A stretch of 64,000 nt of DNA from Nymphaea colorata. Its lineage: Eukaryota; Streptophyta; Magnoliopsida; Nymphaeales; Nymphaeaceae. Where the stretch lies: positions 4,068,143-4,132,142 of the forward strand of contig NC_045138.2 in assembly GCF_008831285.2 (NCBI RefSeq). Direction: 5' to 3'. The translations under genes were made by a program, and so were the position numbers. Below, in pieces: positions 22,434-34,494 of the stretch. The notes below the pieces were generated by a model that ran no database searches, was not told the origin of the DNA, and saw only the letters and a program-made list of their open reading frames with translations. Positions within the stretch are counted from its first letter, which is position 1, and each line of letters begins with the position of its first letter.

Positions 22434-22482
22434 CAGGGTGGGTTGCCTCTTGTAGTCCAGGCCATAGGGTCCTTGACTAGAG
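22434..22482 (+). pseudogene. CNL fragment (GLPL motif)
   Basis: GGTGGGTTGCCTCTTGTAGT and CCAGGCCATAGGGTCCTTGA match the GLPL region of the first CNL gene (838-872). This short scrap is separated from the relic at 18073-18921 by the nested transposons. It may be the missing GLPL part of that relic. The following 22483-22796 shows nothing recognisable. Confidence 0.7.
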
Positions 22483-23087
22483 AAAATTTCTGCCCATTGT
22501 CTCAAATCAAGTTAACTGAATCGTTGTGTTGGGACAATGATTCCAGAACCAAAAAACTGACCGTTGGCTGATAAAGTGCGAACCTATGTGTCAGTGACAC
22601 ACTTTTGACTATATTGACTAAAATGCTCTTAGTTCACATTGAAAAAGAAAGCTTTTTGTAAAAAAATTAAAAATAAAAAAATAAAAAGACTATGAAAGAC
22701 AATTATTTTTAAATACATTACCAAATTATTCTTTCCTCTTTTACTGCACATGGTCAGCCCATAAAAGTAACTTTCTCTCATACGCTAAAGTGAGCAACCT
22801 AACAACGTTACTTAGGTAGCCTTTGCCCTGTCATCTCATACACACATACACACACATACACACAGAGGGAGAGGCTGATGGCGGAACAATGATCGACAAT
22901 GACATTTCTGATGGTAAAAAAAAAACAAACAAATACCTCTATGTTTCCGGCAAGTGAGGGTGACGTGCCTTCAAACCCTCTATATCGACCAAAAACGGAC
23001 GACAACTGGCGGACGGCCACACTCATTTTTATCATGCACAACCAAAAGGATAAAAAACCTATGCGTTGTGGGGGGTGTGGGTGTGTT

Positions 23088-23280
23088 CAGGGGCGGAAGG
23101 AAGGGGGCCCGCCTAGGCCATAGTCCAACCCCAGCCAATGATTTTTTTTTTTTACATTGAAAAAATAATATTTTTTAATTACATAATATATTTTTTGTAT
23201 TAAAATTGAGTTTGGCCCTACTCAAATTCAGAGGTCGGACTGCCGGCCCACCTCTGAAGAAAATCCTGGCTCCGCCCCTA
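23088..23280. mobile_element. hAT-like MITE, 193 bp, perfect 8-bp target duplication
   Basis: Flanked by GGTGTGTT on both sides (23080-23087 and 23281-23288). Termini CAGGGGCGGAAGG.. and ..GGCTCCGCCCCTA are inverted repeats. Copy A at ~6600-6615 has the empty site (AGGTCTGTTGATGCAAACCC). Interior is AT-rich and non-coding. Confidence 0.9.
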
Positions 23281-24348
23281 GGTGTGTTGATGCAAACCCT
23301 GTGGTCCACGCAGAAGTTGTTCCTGTAGAACCCTTTCTCCATGGGAGGGGGAGAGAGAGAGAGAGAAAAGAGAGATTTCACTAAAATGGGTATTTATATC
23401 TGACTCGTGGAAAAAACATTTATCTTTGTTGATGTTTTCATATGAACGTTAGTAAAAGGAAATTATTACTAATGTCTAATGGATGAGTGAAGAGAAATCA
23501 TTACTCACGTAGAGTGAATACCTATCACTTGTTTCCTTTTTTCAGCGCACATATGAAGAAGCCTATAGCGGTGCACTTAATTACCCAGCGAAAACTTAAA
23601 AAAAAACGTTTACTAACATCAGTGAAGGTAAATCGTGACTAACGATACTTGTCAAACATCAGTAAAAGTTTTATTGCATACTGACGAGCATGGATCCGTA
23701 TAGTTGAAAGTTCGTCGCCTTTTTTCCCTTCTGTGAAGAACCGTCTACCTGTGAGAGTTATTACCGGTATGGGTCTATGGAACAAGAACTCATCAATCCT
23801 AAGTATATTTCGCTAAAGGTCGATCACTACTGACGTCTCCTTTGAAACATCAATAAAGGTATATAGAAAATTAGCCGATTGTAGTTTTTCATCAACGATC
23901 TTGCTTTCCATTTCTCTTCAATAGCATTTTTCTGTAGTCACTACTAAGATATTCAATCTTTGGTGACATTTTCCCAGAACAAAACATGAGTAAAAATTTC
24001 ATTTTCTTTTGTTTTCAATGCCGATTTTTTAAAATGTCAATAAAGGTGATAACCTTCGGTGACATTGCCCGTAAACGCCAGTAAAAATTTCAAATTTTTT
24101 ATCTCCCACACTTGTTATTTTAATTTGAAAAGTTTAATCATTAGTTGCATGATACTTCACATCAGTACATGTTAAATTTTTAAATTTCCTCCAATATCCT
24201 TTCTCGCCCATATTTTAAACTTTTAGTGACACGAACACATTTGCGGAACTACAAATCTGCTGCCTTATCGAAATAGATGTGCCTCCCTCATTCGCATATT
24301 TTCTCTTTCTCCCTTCCTCCTTTCTACCCGCTCAAAGGTTTGCCCCCC

Positions 24349-24360
<12 letters not shown>

Positions 24361-24435
<75 letters not shown>
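24361..24435. repeat. Compound (CT)n(TA)n microsatellite
   Basis: CT 24361-24389 then TA 24389-24435; orthologous in position to 7530-7585. Confidence 0.95.
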
Positions 24436-24438
<3 letters not shown>

Positions 24439-25506
24439 TATTTTTTTATGCTTATCGTCATTTTAAATTATATCGTCATTTTAAATTATATTGCAAAAAG
24501 AAGGATGTCAATTGCCACATCAATTATGGATGCTAAAATTGGTCGTAATTAGTACCTTTTGTTTTGTTCTTTTCTTATTTGTCATTTTCTTTTTCTTATT
24601 AATTTCATAGAACATTAAGACATTAAAACAAATAGTTTCATTTAAAAAAAATGAATGATGGTATCGAAAAAGGCCGCTATCAATATGTTCTTGGTTACTC
24701 CATTGGGATTTGCGTTACTGAATGGTATTGGGCTATCTTGATCATAAAATCCAAATTCAAGGATATATTTAAATCCAAATTCAGTGACGTATTTAAATTG
24801 TGTAGCAATACCCTGATCACATGGCTGAGTTGGATTTCAACTTCATATTAGCTTTGGTCAAAATGAATTTGGATTAACATGAGGAAAAAAAAAAACGAGT
24901 ACCAAATTTAGATCCGAATAGCTAGCTAATTAATCAGATGTATGCATATAGTCAATCTGAAAAGGTGTGCTGAACCATGGACAAGTTAAGTGTTAGGTAT
25001 GACAAAAATGAAAAGAAAAAAAAATCGACTTTGTAAATATCAGTATGGTCTACAATATACATTGACAAACAATGCCGCGCATTTTTTCGTTTCTTAATGG
25101 AAAAGTAATTTAAAACGAAAAAAACTTTAAATAGAATATTCAAGTTAGAGAGATCACGTGCCAATAGTTTGTTCTTCATTTAGGAAATTGTTAGTCTTCA
25201 TTTTAATATCATTCACATTCTATTAGCTTACTTACCCCAGCATGAGCTTACGTCGCCTTTATTTATTTTTTTTCTTAATTGGAGGAGACCTCGAAGTCCA
25301 GATGACGTAGAAGATTAGGATTTATTTAGCAGCAGTCATGGATCTTGCCAAGCTGTAGAGAACGTGGGCTCACCACAACCCAAATTAAGTGGTAGGCCTG
25401 CTGATGGGATGATTCTTTCGCATAAAATCCACAACTACGAATTAACAAACCGGAAGACCTGCTGCGCTTGTGTATAGAGAGAGAGAAAGAAGGCCAAGAA
25501 AGGTCA

Positions 25507-25508
<2 letters not shown>

Positions 25509-25591
<83 letters not shown>
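25509..25591. repeat. (AT)n microsatellite
   Basis: About 83 bp of perfect AT at the point where copy A has instead the 8.7-10.9 kb insertions followed by a 47-bp AT array. Confidence 0.95.
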
Positions 25592-25597
<6 letters not shown>

Positions 25598-25949
25598 AGT
25601 GTTAGAGGGTTAGCTCTAATCCTCATGGCAAACTACCAATCTAATGAAGAACAAGAACACAAATTGAATGAAAAAGAAGGAAACATGTACAAAGGAAAGC
25701 AAAATAATAGGGTTTTAAATTAATTATCTTCACCCTCTGGAATGAACTAGCTACACGTTCCTTTAAATGGAAACCATTAAATAGAGCTTCCTAATTAATT
25801 GGGTCTTGGACCCAAAATTAAAATAATAATGTCCAAGCTCAATCTAATGGATGAAAACTTATAAAAGATCCGATAAAATCAAAATAAAGTGGATCCATTC
25901 TAAGATATGGGCTGGGTGAACTGCTCCTGCAACGTTGTTGATCTGAGTG

Positions 25950-25990
<41 letters not shown>

Positions 25991-26020
25991 ATATATATAT
26001 ATATATATATAACCTGTGCC
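25592..26020. repeat. Segmental duplication, copy B middle block (pairs with 10916-11360)
   Basis: Same ordered text as copy A (see 10916-11410), ending with a (CT)n(TA)n array at 25953-26010. No gene. Confidence 0.85.
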
Positions 26021-26028
26021 ACACTGGT

Positions 26029-26753
26029 TAGGGGTGGGTATCGGGGCCGGGCCGGGTCGTCGTGCATCCCCGCGGCGAGTGGTGGGTAAGAGGATGGAAC
26101 GCGCTGAGGCGAGTTAGGAAGCCGACTACGCCTACCGAGACTTCTCCACGCGCTTCTCTGCCCCGCTGAACAAGTCCAGATATCTCTCAAAAGATATGCC
26201 GGTTTTCATGGCGGCTCATTGACGACGACGAGCAAGATGAAACGGAAAATCATAGGGAAAGGGGGAGCGGAGAGGAGGAGAAAGAGGGAGAGGGGGAGCA
26301 GTAGGGAAAGGGGGAACAGAGAGGAGGAGAAAGAGGGAGAGGGGGAGCGGTAGGGTAAGGAGAGGAGAAAGAGGGAGAGGGGGAGCGGTAGGGAAAGGGG
26401 GAACAGAGAGGAGGAGAAAGAGGGGGAGGGGTAGGGAAAGAGGAGGAGAAAGATGGAAAGGGAGACGGAGTACAGGAGGAGGGGGAGCGGTAGGGAAAAG
26501 GGGAACAGAGAGGAGAAAGAGGGGGAGGGGTAGGGAGACGGAGGAGAGGGAGAGGGAGACGGAGGACAGGAGGAGGGGGAGCGGGACTGCGGGAGGGGGA
26601 GGCGGGAGCCTGGAGTAGGGCCGGCCGGGCCGCCATCGGGCCGGACTATCCGGCCCGGGACTGCTGCCGGGCTGGCCTAACGTGCCCGGGCCATGTTTTC
26701 CCCGGCCCAGGCCGGGCCGACCCGACGGCGGCCCGGCCCGACGCCCAGCACTA
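26029..26753. mobile_element. hAT-like non-autonomous element, 725 bp, perfect 8-bp target duplication
   Basis: ACACTGGT flanks both ends (26021-26028 and 26754-26761). The left terminus TAGGGGTGGGTATCGGGGCC and the inverted right terminus TAGTGCTGGGCGTCGGGCCG form a ~25-bp imperfect inverted repeat. Copy A carries the uninterrupted site (GTGCCACAGACTGGTTTTTG near 11610). The interior is a purine tract of GGGAGAGGGGGAGCGG/AGAGGAGGAGAAAGA words (26255-26590) with no coding sequence; the reverse-strand proline-rich frame there is an artefact of this tract. Confidence 0.92.
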
Positions 26754-26971
26754 ACACTGGTTTGTTGAAGATTAAATTACTAGCTCTGTCCACAAATCCA
26801 TCAGCAACTAGAAATTAAAGAAGACCTGCTGTAGTTATATTCACACACAAGAGAGAGAGAGCCAAGAAGACTATATATATGTGTGTACACACACCTACTG
26901 TTATGCCAATATGTACTTCTGTAACCAAGTCCAAATTTGACTATGAAGTCCAGCAAATTATTTGTAGCTAC

Positions 26972-27602
26972 AGTGCTGGTACGAGTACGGGAAAATGGGT
27001 GCGGGTACAGCGTTTTTACAAATCTTGGTACGGGTACGAAAAAACTTTTATTATGATAATATGATTTTTTTAATTAAAAAATAAAAGAATTGAAAAAAAC
27101 AAATGATATCATCTAGAATTTGCATATTAGGGCAACACATGCAAATAGATTTGTATATGTTTTCGACAACGGGAAAACAAGAGAGAAAGAAGAATGGTTT
27201 CTCAAACCAACTCCAAAGTGAAAAGAAACTAATTAAATAGACGGTGCCAGTTGCTTGAGTGGTAAAGGGCCTCAAATTTAGACGGTGCTATTTTGTTAGT
27301 TTAGGGAGGTTTGTTGTATGGTGCTTGATAGAACTCAATCTCACAAATGAGAAGGAATTGGGGAACATGTCTTCCAAGGAGTTCCACTGCCCTTGTAACA
27401 AGTTTTCACGCCTGCATAAACCAAGTACTGACGTGTTTAATCCTGCCGTTGCCCAAAGCCTGCTACCGCTACTTACAAAACCGAGACTAAGACTAAGGGA
27501 GAAAGAAGGAGTCGGGTATTTGTTGGTTGGGAATATGGTTTGGATCTGGTTCTGATTTGAAACCAGATTCAACCAGAACGTCAACGTACCACGGTGACAT
27601 AG
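26972..27602. mobile_element. 631-bp insertion with 8-bp target duplication, hAT-like
   Basis: GTAGCTAC lies on both sides (26964-26971 and 27603-27610), and copy A has the single site GTAGCTACTAATTGGTCATA (near 12036). The left end AGTGCTGGTACGAGTACGGG and the inverted right end CACCGTGGTACGTTGACG share a TGGTACG core, which fits a hAT element. A TTGCTTGAGTGGTAAAGGGC word (27252) resembles a pol III A box, so a SINE-like component cannot be excluded, but there is no B box or A-tail. Confidence 0.75.
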
Positions 27603-27610
27603 GTAGCTAC

Positions 27611-28209
27611 TAGTTTGGTCATACCCAACATCGAAATAAATTTGAATACAAGATGGTAAATTGTTTTTACATAATGAAATCAGATAAACGAACGACTAAC
27701 AAGAAACCTGACGAGAATAAAAAAAAAGGGAGCTCAAAGAGATGTAATAAAAAAAAGGGAGCTCAAAGAGATGTAGAAGGTTTGGGTTGGGAGATTCTTT
27801 CCACCAGATTTAATAATGAGCAGTATATAAATCAACTAATTAAATTTCTTATTTAGCACACAACTTAATAAAAAAATGTATGATTGAACATTTTTCTCAT
27901 GTGCTTCAGTATTATAAACATGTTTCATTAGATTGAAGAGAAAAACAGGTCACACCATTACCAGGGGAAAATTCATGTGAACGGCAGAAACATGAAGGAC
28001 GAGAGAGCCGTCTATGGAACTGACAAAAGAGCGTGGAAACCGAGAGAGCCGTCTATGGCATCTACTCTCTGCCCATATTATGGAGCTAATTGTCAATGGT
28101 AATTGTGGCAGGGTGGTCTTTATATATTGCACTTTGTCTTTCTTCCCTCCCCCACCTGAAAATTGCTTCTCCTCCTCTTGCTCTTCCATCGACAGAGAAA
28201 CCGGGGAAG
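27611..28209. repeat. Duplicated upstream region of NLR3 (pairs with 12037-12638)
   Basis: Continues the copy-A text after the insertion (ACATAATGAAATCAGATAAA, AACAAGAAACCTGACGAG, CACCAGATTTAATAA, GGGGAAAATTCATGTGAACG) up to the gene start. Contains a small local duplication of AAAAAAGGGAGCTCAAAGAG. Confidence 0.82.
28120..28127 (+). promoter_or_regulatory. Putative TATA box of NLR3
   Basis: TTATATAT about 83 bp upstream of the conserved ATG, in the same context (GGCAGGGTGGTC) as in NLR2. Confidence 0.35.
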
Positions 28210-29205
28210 ATGGCAATAGCAATTGACGCACTTGCGGCAACAGCTATTTCGAATCTGCAAACGGCTGTAACCAGTTTGTTGAAATACGAGGCGGACCTCA
28301 TCTTGGATGCCAAAGACGATCTCAGCAGAGCAAGCTGAAACACCTGCAGAAGACCAACGACGATCTCAGGCAGCTCCAAAGCAAGCTGAAACACCTGCAG
28401 AAGACCCTCAAAGACGCAGATCACAAGCCCTTTTCCAGCGACGAGCATGAGAGAAATGTGTCGGGAGAGCTGGAGGACGTTATTTATGATGCCCAGGACA
28501 TCATGGAAGAATATCGAACCATAATTGAGCTCACCAAAAGGGAGAACTTTGTAATTGCTTTTTGGAACAAGGTAAAAGAACCCTGGATCACTCTATGCTC
28601 TTGCTTTAATGAACATGCATATGCTAATCCCTACCAACTTGGAACTAATATTAAAAAGATCAATGAAAGGCTTGAAGAAATAGCGAAAGATAGTAAAATG
28701 GCAGGTTTGCCCAACACAGCACCAAAAGAGAGTTGTGAAGAGGGTCCTCTTGGTAGTGGTAGTGAACATGACAAAATTGAAGAGACAAACCATCACATTG
28801 GTACTGCACAACCACGCATAGGCAGAGCCGAGGATAAGAAGAAAGTAAAAGAACTCTTGTTTGACGTCTCTACAGAAAGTAGTGTGCCAGTGTGGTCCAC
28901 AAAGTAGGGTACTTGTTGCGTGCAAAAAGTATGACAAGCGATGACTGGGAAACGGTTGAGAATAGTGAGATCTGGCAATGGGCAATGTCAGCCCCATCTT
29001 CCATTGATACCATTCTTTGACAGAGAAGAACATTTGTGATTTCCCCAATCTGAAGTTTCTGGTGGACGTCAATAATGTTACTCCCCAACAAAATAACGTA
29101 CCAGCCACACGTCCCAACGGATGCAAAGGAACAGATTGCCTGCCTCTCGAAGCTTGATCAATCGTTGATAATTTACAGATGTCACGCACTTGATCTGCTG
29201 CAATG
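28210..29205 (+). pseudogene. NLR3: broken CNL derivative
   Basis: Starts MAIAIDALAATAISNLQ at 28210, like NLR2. Near 28315-28400 a tandem duplication of GACGATCTCAG..AGCAAGCTGAAACACCTGCA with a 7-bp length difference breaks the frame (stop at 28336-28338). A second frame (28458-28907) restores the coiled coil with EDVIYDAQDI and the linker to KELLFDV. At about 28890 the sequence jumps from just before the P-loop to beyond GLPL (VGYLLRAK), so P-loop, kinase-2 and GLPL are all deleted. It then ends like NLR2 (AMSAPSSIDTIL, TGA) with the LRR tail to about 29205. No functional product is expected. Confidence 0.87.
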
Positions 29206-31570
29206 ATAGGAGATGATTAGTGTTTTTTTATATCATGCTGCTGAAAATTTTCTATTCATTTTAAATTGTCTGTAGTGTGTGTGGATTTAAAGTCAGTGAC
29301 AAAATTGTAACTAATCTTTTTGTTAAATATGCAATTTTTGCATTTTATCGGCTCTTGATTTTCTCTCTCTCCCTTGTTTGATTTGGAACTTGCGAGATTT
29401 TTATGTCATGTTTTCCATCTACAAAAGTAGAGAAAATGTGTAAGAATCAATAGATTGCAACTATCTTCAGCAAACGTGATAGAAGCAGGAGAGTGTGTTG
29501 CCGTTTGACAGGATTTAGTTATCTTAGTGTAGTTTGTAGCCATCTGGCTTAGCTTGGAAGCAGTGATTAATTTCTCAGCAGGTCATAACTTTCTCTTTCA
29601 CCCACCACACATTTGGCCTATATATTAATTCTTGGCAGATCCAACCACTGTTTTACTTTCCATCCATATATATATATATGTGTGTGTGTGTGTAAAAGAT
29701 CAAATCTGCTCAATCCCATCCATATTTAAAAATGTAAGGTAGCTAGCAAAGATGATCACCTCCTATTGTATTCTTGAGCCCTCCATCTAAGGCTAATTTT
29801 GATAAACATTGCTCTTTATGAAGGCACTGCAATGATATTCCCTCGTGTGTGGTTCACCAGCACCTTAGTCTCCCTCGTGAACAATGTTTTATTTACGTCA
29901 CACTCTTTCAAAGTAAGAGAATTATCTGAAGTACTACCAGTACTTACTCTTCATTTAATTAAGCCCAACATCCAGATATGTTTGAATTTTGGAAAAAAGA
30001 GGATTGCACCAAATCTTATGATGTTAAATGAAGTGTTTGTCTCAAATAAACGAAAGTTAAAGTTTTTATACCCAAAAAATATTTGCAAAAAGTATCAATT
30101 ATGTACATATCGGTACCTACCGGCACCATATATAAATGATACATGCGGTGCTGTTTGGATCAAATAGATGGACACAATACTAAAAATTACCTTTTTCCTT
30201 TTACTTTAAGGAAATTTTAAACAACAATTTTAAATATTATTTTGTTTTATATACACCAAGAATATAACCCCACGTTTGGTACATGATCCTTTAGGCAATG
30301 TTCAAAGTTTTGTTCGCACTGATTCTTTATCTCTTTTCTCTCTTTCTCTCTCTCTTTCTCTCTTTCTATCTCCCTCTCGCCCTTGGCAGTTGGCCAAGGG
30401 TTTCATTCTCGATTGCTATATGAGGTTTTCGTTTTCATGGCAAACCCTCCGCCGGTTGCCGATTGCTATACATGCGGTGCTGTTTGGATCAAATAGATGG
30501 CCAATGTCGTTTGCCTGAATGGGTACCAACACTAAAAACACAACAATTTTAAATATTATTTTGTTTTATATACACCCGTTGATGCATGCCGGCCCCACGT
30601 TTCCCATTACTTATAAAACACATACACACTCTTTCAGAATTGCATGCCGGCCCCATGTACAAAGTTTTGTTTTTTCATATCTTATGATATTCACAAAGTT
30701 AAAAACACACACACTCTTTCAGAATTACGCACATATATATCTTTATATTCGCCGTCGGGTTTCACTAAAACACATACACACCCTTCCAATCTATTATTCC
30801 AAAAAAATTACAAATACAAAGAACTAACAAAATGTTCACTTACAAAGCTGGTTATATGGGTGATACTGGTGCACAAAATTTTTTTACACAACGACAAAAA
30901 TACCTCTCATTCACATTAAAAAAACAAGTTTTTTTGTAGAATACAAATCAAAATCAAAACTAATGAAATGACTATAAAAAAACACATGTTTTTTAATTAC
31001 AAAAACTCTTTCTTTTTTGTTACTGTGTATCGCACGAAAAGCGACGCACGCAACTCTTTCTTTTTTTCCTCCCTCTCCTCTGCTATGCAAGACCGGCAGT
31101 GGCGTCCCCTCTCGCACTGAGTCTTGATCTCTTCTCTCTCCCGCTCTCTCTCTCTCTCTCTCTCTCTCGCCCATGGCAGTTGGCCAAGGGTTTCATTCTC
31201 GATTGCTATACGAGGGTTTCGTTTTCATGGCAAACCCTCCGCCGGTGGCCGAGGGCTTCTTTTTCATGGAAAACACCTTTAATCTGCGGTGGAAGTTCAC
31301 GGAACTAAAATCTCTTAATGGTGAATGAGAGGGTTTTTGCACACAGACAGGTCCTCCATGCTTCGGATGGGCTCTCAGATACTTTCGATCAGATTAAAGG
31401 CTTCTATTGCTGGTAGTCCTAACTGAAACATCGAATAAACAAGTTCATTGTACATTTTCTTTTTCCGATTATTTCTTTCTTTCATCTCTTGTAAAGTTTC
31501 ATCAAGGATGCTTAGAATGTGATATTTTTAGGCACAGTATATTTTTAGTAAAGGTTTTTCATACTTTTAG
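29206..31570. repeat. Duplicated 3' flank of NLR3 (pairs with 14106-15769)
   Basis: Parallel to copy A to about 30460. Then follows a segment (about 30470-31150) that copy A lacks but that matches copy C near 37067-37250 (CATGCCGGCCCCACG, TGATATTCACAAA words). After it the GGCCAAGGGTTTCATTCTCG / GGCAAACCCTCCGCCG piece appears a second time (about 31170-31260). No gene recognised. Confidence 0.8.
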
Positions 31571-31799
31571 GGACGGTTTTAAACATTGTTAAAGGGAGAT
31601 TTTGTTAATAAAAGGTTTTAATAGAATGTTGTAGAAATGCTACTCCAGCTGAACAGCTTAGGGAGAAGAATGAAGTATTTGCTCCTAAATTAAACACAAG
31701 ATGTCAAATATTTGTAAAGTCCCCAGTGATTCTGATCAACAAAGTAGTGTATTTGGGAATTAAAAATTTATAATTCACACTACAACAAAATACAGACCT

Positions 31800-32480
31800 A
31801 AGGTCGTTCGAAGCTGATTATATACAGCACATCCATGTATGTAAATTTCATAAAAAACCATGATTAATACAACCAGAAACTTTATGTAAGGATAAGAACG
31901 GGAACCACAAAAGGAATATTTGAGGATTCGATAAAGATAAAATTTGTCAGTCTATATATACATATCGTTATAACCAATGTATCCTTTTAAATAGTAAAAA
32001 ATATTTTCATTTTTTTGCCCCGCTTATAGCATTGTGTCTTGATCTCATAAATATTTTATTATCTCACAAACATTATCTCATACTTATTTTTAGTGTTACC
32101 ACATATATCCGTCCATTACCTCATTATTTCATAAATATTTTATTGTCTTGTAAACATTTTCTCATACTTATGTTTAGTGTTATCTCGTGCATCCATCTGT
32201 TATCTTATTATCTCATAAATTTTTTGTCATCTCATAAATACTATCTCATACTTATGTTTAGCATTATCTCATACATCTATATGTTTGTTATCTCGATATC
32301 TCATAAATCTTTTGTTATCCCATAAATATTATCTCATATTTATTTGTTATTTTATACCTATTTGTTATCTCATGCACATGCATATGTAACGTTTTGGCAT
32401 AAAAGTAAATGTACATGTTGACAATAAGGTTCACCCTCGGCGTATGCGCGCACGTAACTCGATCTTAGGGTCGTTGGTAA
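31800..32480. mobile_element. Dispersed element rich in TTATCTCATA words, copy 3
   Basis: Same position in copy B as 16470-17160 in copy A. Preceded by CACTACAACAAAATACAG (31779), resembling a CACTA terminus. Words GATTCGATAAAGATAAAA, TTTTGCCCCGCT, then repeated TATCTCATA. Ends near GCACGTAACTCGATCTTAGG. Confidence 0.55.
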
Positions 32481-32689
32481 TATTAACATACAATGTTGAC
32501 GTTTTGAACCGTTGGGTCATGACCTGCCCTATGTCGTCTCTCTCATCATGTTCGGACTTATTAAGAACAGATTCATGGAACACTTGCCAGGGTGTTTTAT
32601 AAATCTGCCATCTTATTTTAAGCAGGTTCATAGGATAGTAACAATATAGTCAAACAACTTGGTAAAGACTCACCAATCCCTCACGAAGA

Positions 32690-33708
32690 AGTCGACTTTA
32701 TAAATGTGGGTGCATTTAATGAACCATTTTTTTCCTTTCATAATTAAGCAAAAGTAATTAAAACAAAAAAAAACCAAATAGAATATTCTCGGTTATAAGA
32801 GTGAAGATCACGAGCCACTACGCTTTTCCATATATCTGGCACCATGTTCCCTTACGACTTGATTTAGGAATTTTTTTTTTACTCTCCATTTTAACACCAT
32901 TCATATTCATATTCTGTGAGCGCATTTCGCCTCTAACTTCTTTTTCTTAATTGTCGATATTTGAATTTTTTTTGTTAAATAAAACACTAAATTAAGTCAA
33001 GATAAACTTGTGGGAGTCAAAAGCAGCAGCTAGATCATGACCCAACTAATCCAGACCCTCCGCACACCACATCCCATGTCAGCAGACTCTTTCTTTACAA
33101 CTGCCAATTGTAATTGGCTTCATACTGTGCTTGGTATCTAATCTCATGTAGTCTTTGTTGTGATCCCAATTGTCAATTAATATGTTTATTCAAATTTTGC
33201 TCTTCGGCATGTCTAACTTCTTTGGCCCAGTCTGAACTCGAACGGGTTGCGCTCACCTAGCCTACTAATCCCAACATATTATATTCTTGGATCAAATAGC
33301 GCGTGTTGAGCCAACAATGGCCATGCAGACCTGGCTGGATCAAACTCAAGACCTTCAAATTAAGGCAGGTCAAGGGTTTATTATTCAAGAACATCTCAAA
33401 GCATCTTTCAGTCCTCTAGGGCATCTTTCAGGTAACGTAGAAGATTAGGATTGGGGGAATTTTCCCATATTTATTTAACAGCAATTGTGGATCTTGCAAA
33501 CCTCTAGGGCACATGTGCTCACCACAGTCCAAATTAAGCGGTGGGCATGTTAAACTTCTGACTTTCTTATAAAACTAACAACTAGGATTAAAGAAATGTA
33601 CTTTGATGCCCCGGGTATTACACGCTAAAAATGTGCTTTCAAAATATAATATACTTGGACTTTTACGATACATGGAGGGCAGGAATGGCTAAAGGATTCC
33701 ACCTTCTC

Positions 33709-33754
<46 letters not shown>

Positions 33755-34494
33755 ATATATATATATATACATATAATTTCTTAATGTAACTTGTTTTAGA
33801 CTGACTTGAATGGTGGTAGACTTGTACGATGTGGCAAAAAAACATGTGAATTTACATTTTAAAATGTACTTAATTTTTAATTCAATCAACGATACATTTC
33901 AGCAACTGATTTATGATAAAAAAAACATGTGTATTTTTGTTTTAACATGTAATTTCTTGAGGCAAAACGCTTGCCGGTGATTTTAGAGATGTAGAAGGCT
34001 TGGGTTGGGGGATTTTCCATTTAGCATCAAGTAAATTAACTAATTTAATTTTTTCTTTAGCACAACTTAATAAAAAAACGTATCATTGAGTATTAATTTT
34101 TTTCATGTGCTCCAATATTATAAACAAGTTTCACCAGATTGGAGAGGAAACCAGGTCACATCACTACTGGTGGAAAAATTCATGTGAATGACAGAAATAT
34201 GGAGGGAAAAGGAAGCAGCAATCTGAATGTAACTAGTTTAGAGGAGAGAAAGAGCCGTCCATGGAACTAACGAAAGAGCGTGGAAGCCAAGGGCTGGACG
34301 TCTTTTTACATTATTGTCTAAATTAAAGGGAGTGAGAGAGCTGCTTTATCTACTCTCTACCTACATGATGGAGCTAATAGTCAACGGTAATTGTGGCAGC
34401 GTTTTCTTTATATTTAGTACCTTGCCTTTCTTCCCCGCCACTTGAAAATTTCTTCTGTTCCCTTGCTCTTCCATCTACTTACAAATCCGGGAAG
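32690..34494. repeat. Copy C upstream region (partial duplicate), with a (TA)n array
   Basis: Parts match copies A and B in order: GATCACGAGCCAC near 32809, CATTTTAACACCATTCATAT, GTAGAAGATTAGGATT near 33430, AATTAAGCGGTGGGCATGTT near 33532, then the promoter-proximal part from about 33990. The interval 33000-33420 has no counterpart in A or B. A TA array lies at 33711-33772. No gene seen. Confidence 0.72.
34408..34415 (+). promoter_or_regulatory. Putative TATA box of NLR4
   Basis: TTATATTT about 80 bp upstream of the conserved ATG, in the same context as NLR2 and NLR3. Confidence 0.35.

Larger units (their letters stand above)
22797..25508. repeat. Segmental duplication, copy B upstream block (pairs with 6277-8690)
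   Basis: Same order of words as copy A from CTTAGGTAGCCTTTGC to GACCTGCTGCGCTTGTGTAT, with small indels. It carries one clean insertion (23088-23280) that copy A lacks. No gene visible. Confidence 0.85.

Noticed and set aside
27240-27300. tRNA-like or SINE head (TTGCTTGAGTGGTAAAGGGC)
   Set aside because: Resembles an A box only; no B box, no cloverleaf, no A-rich tail. Kept only as a comment on the insertion.
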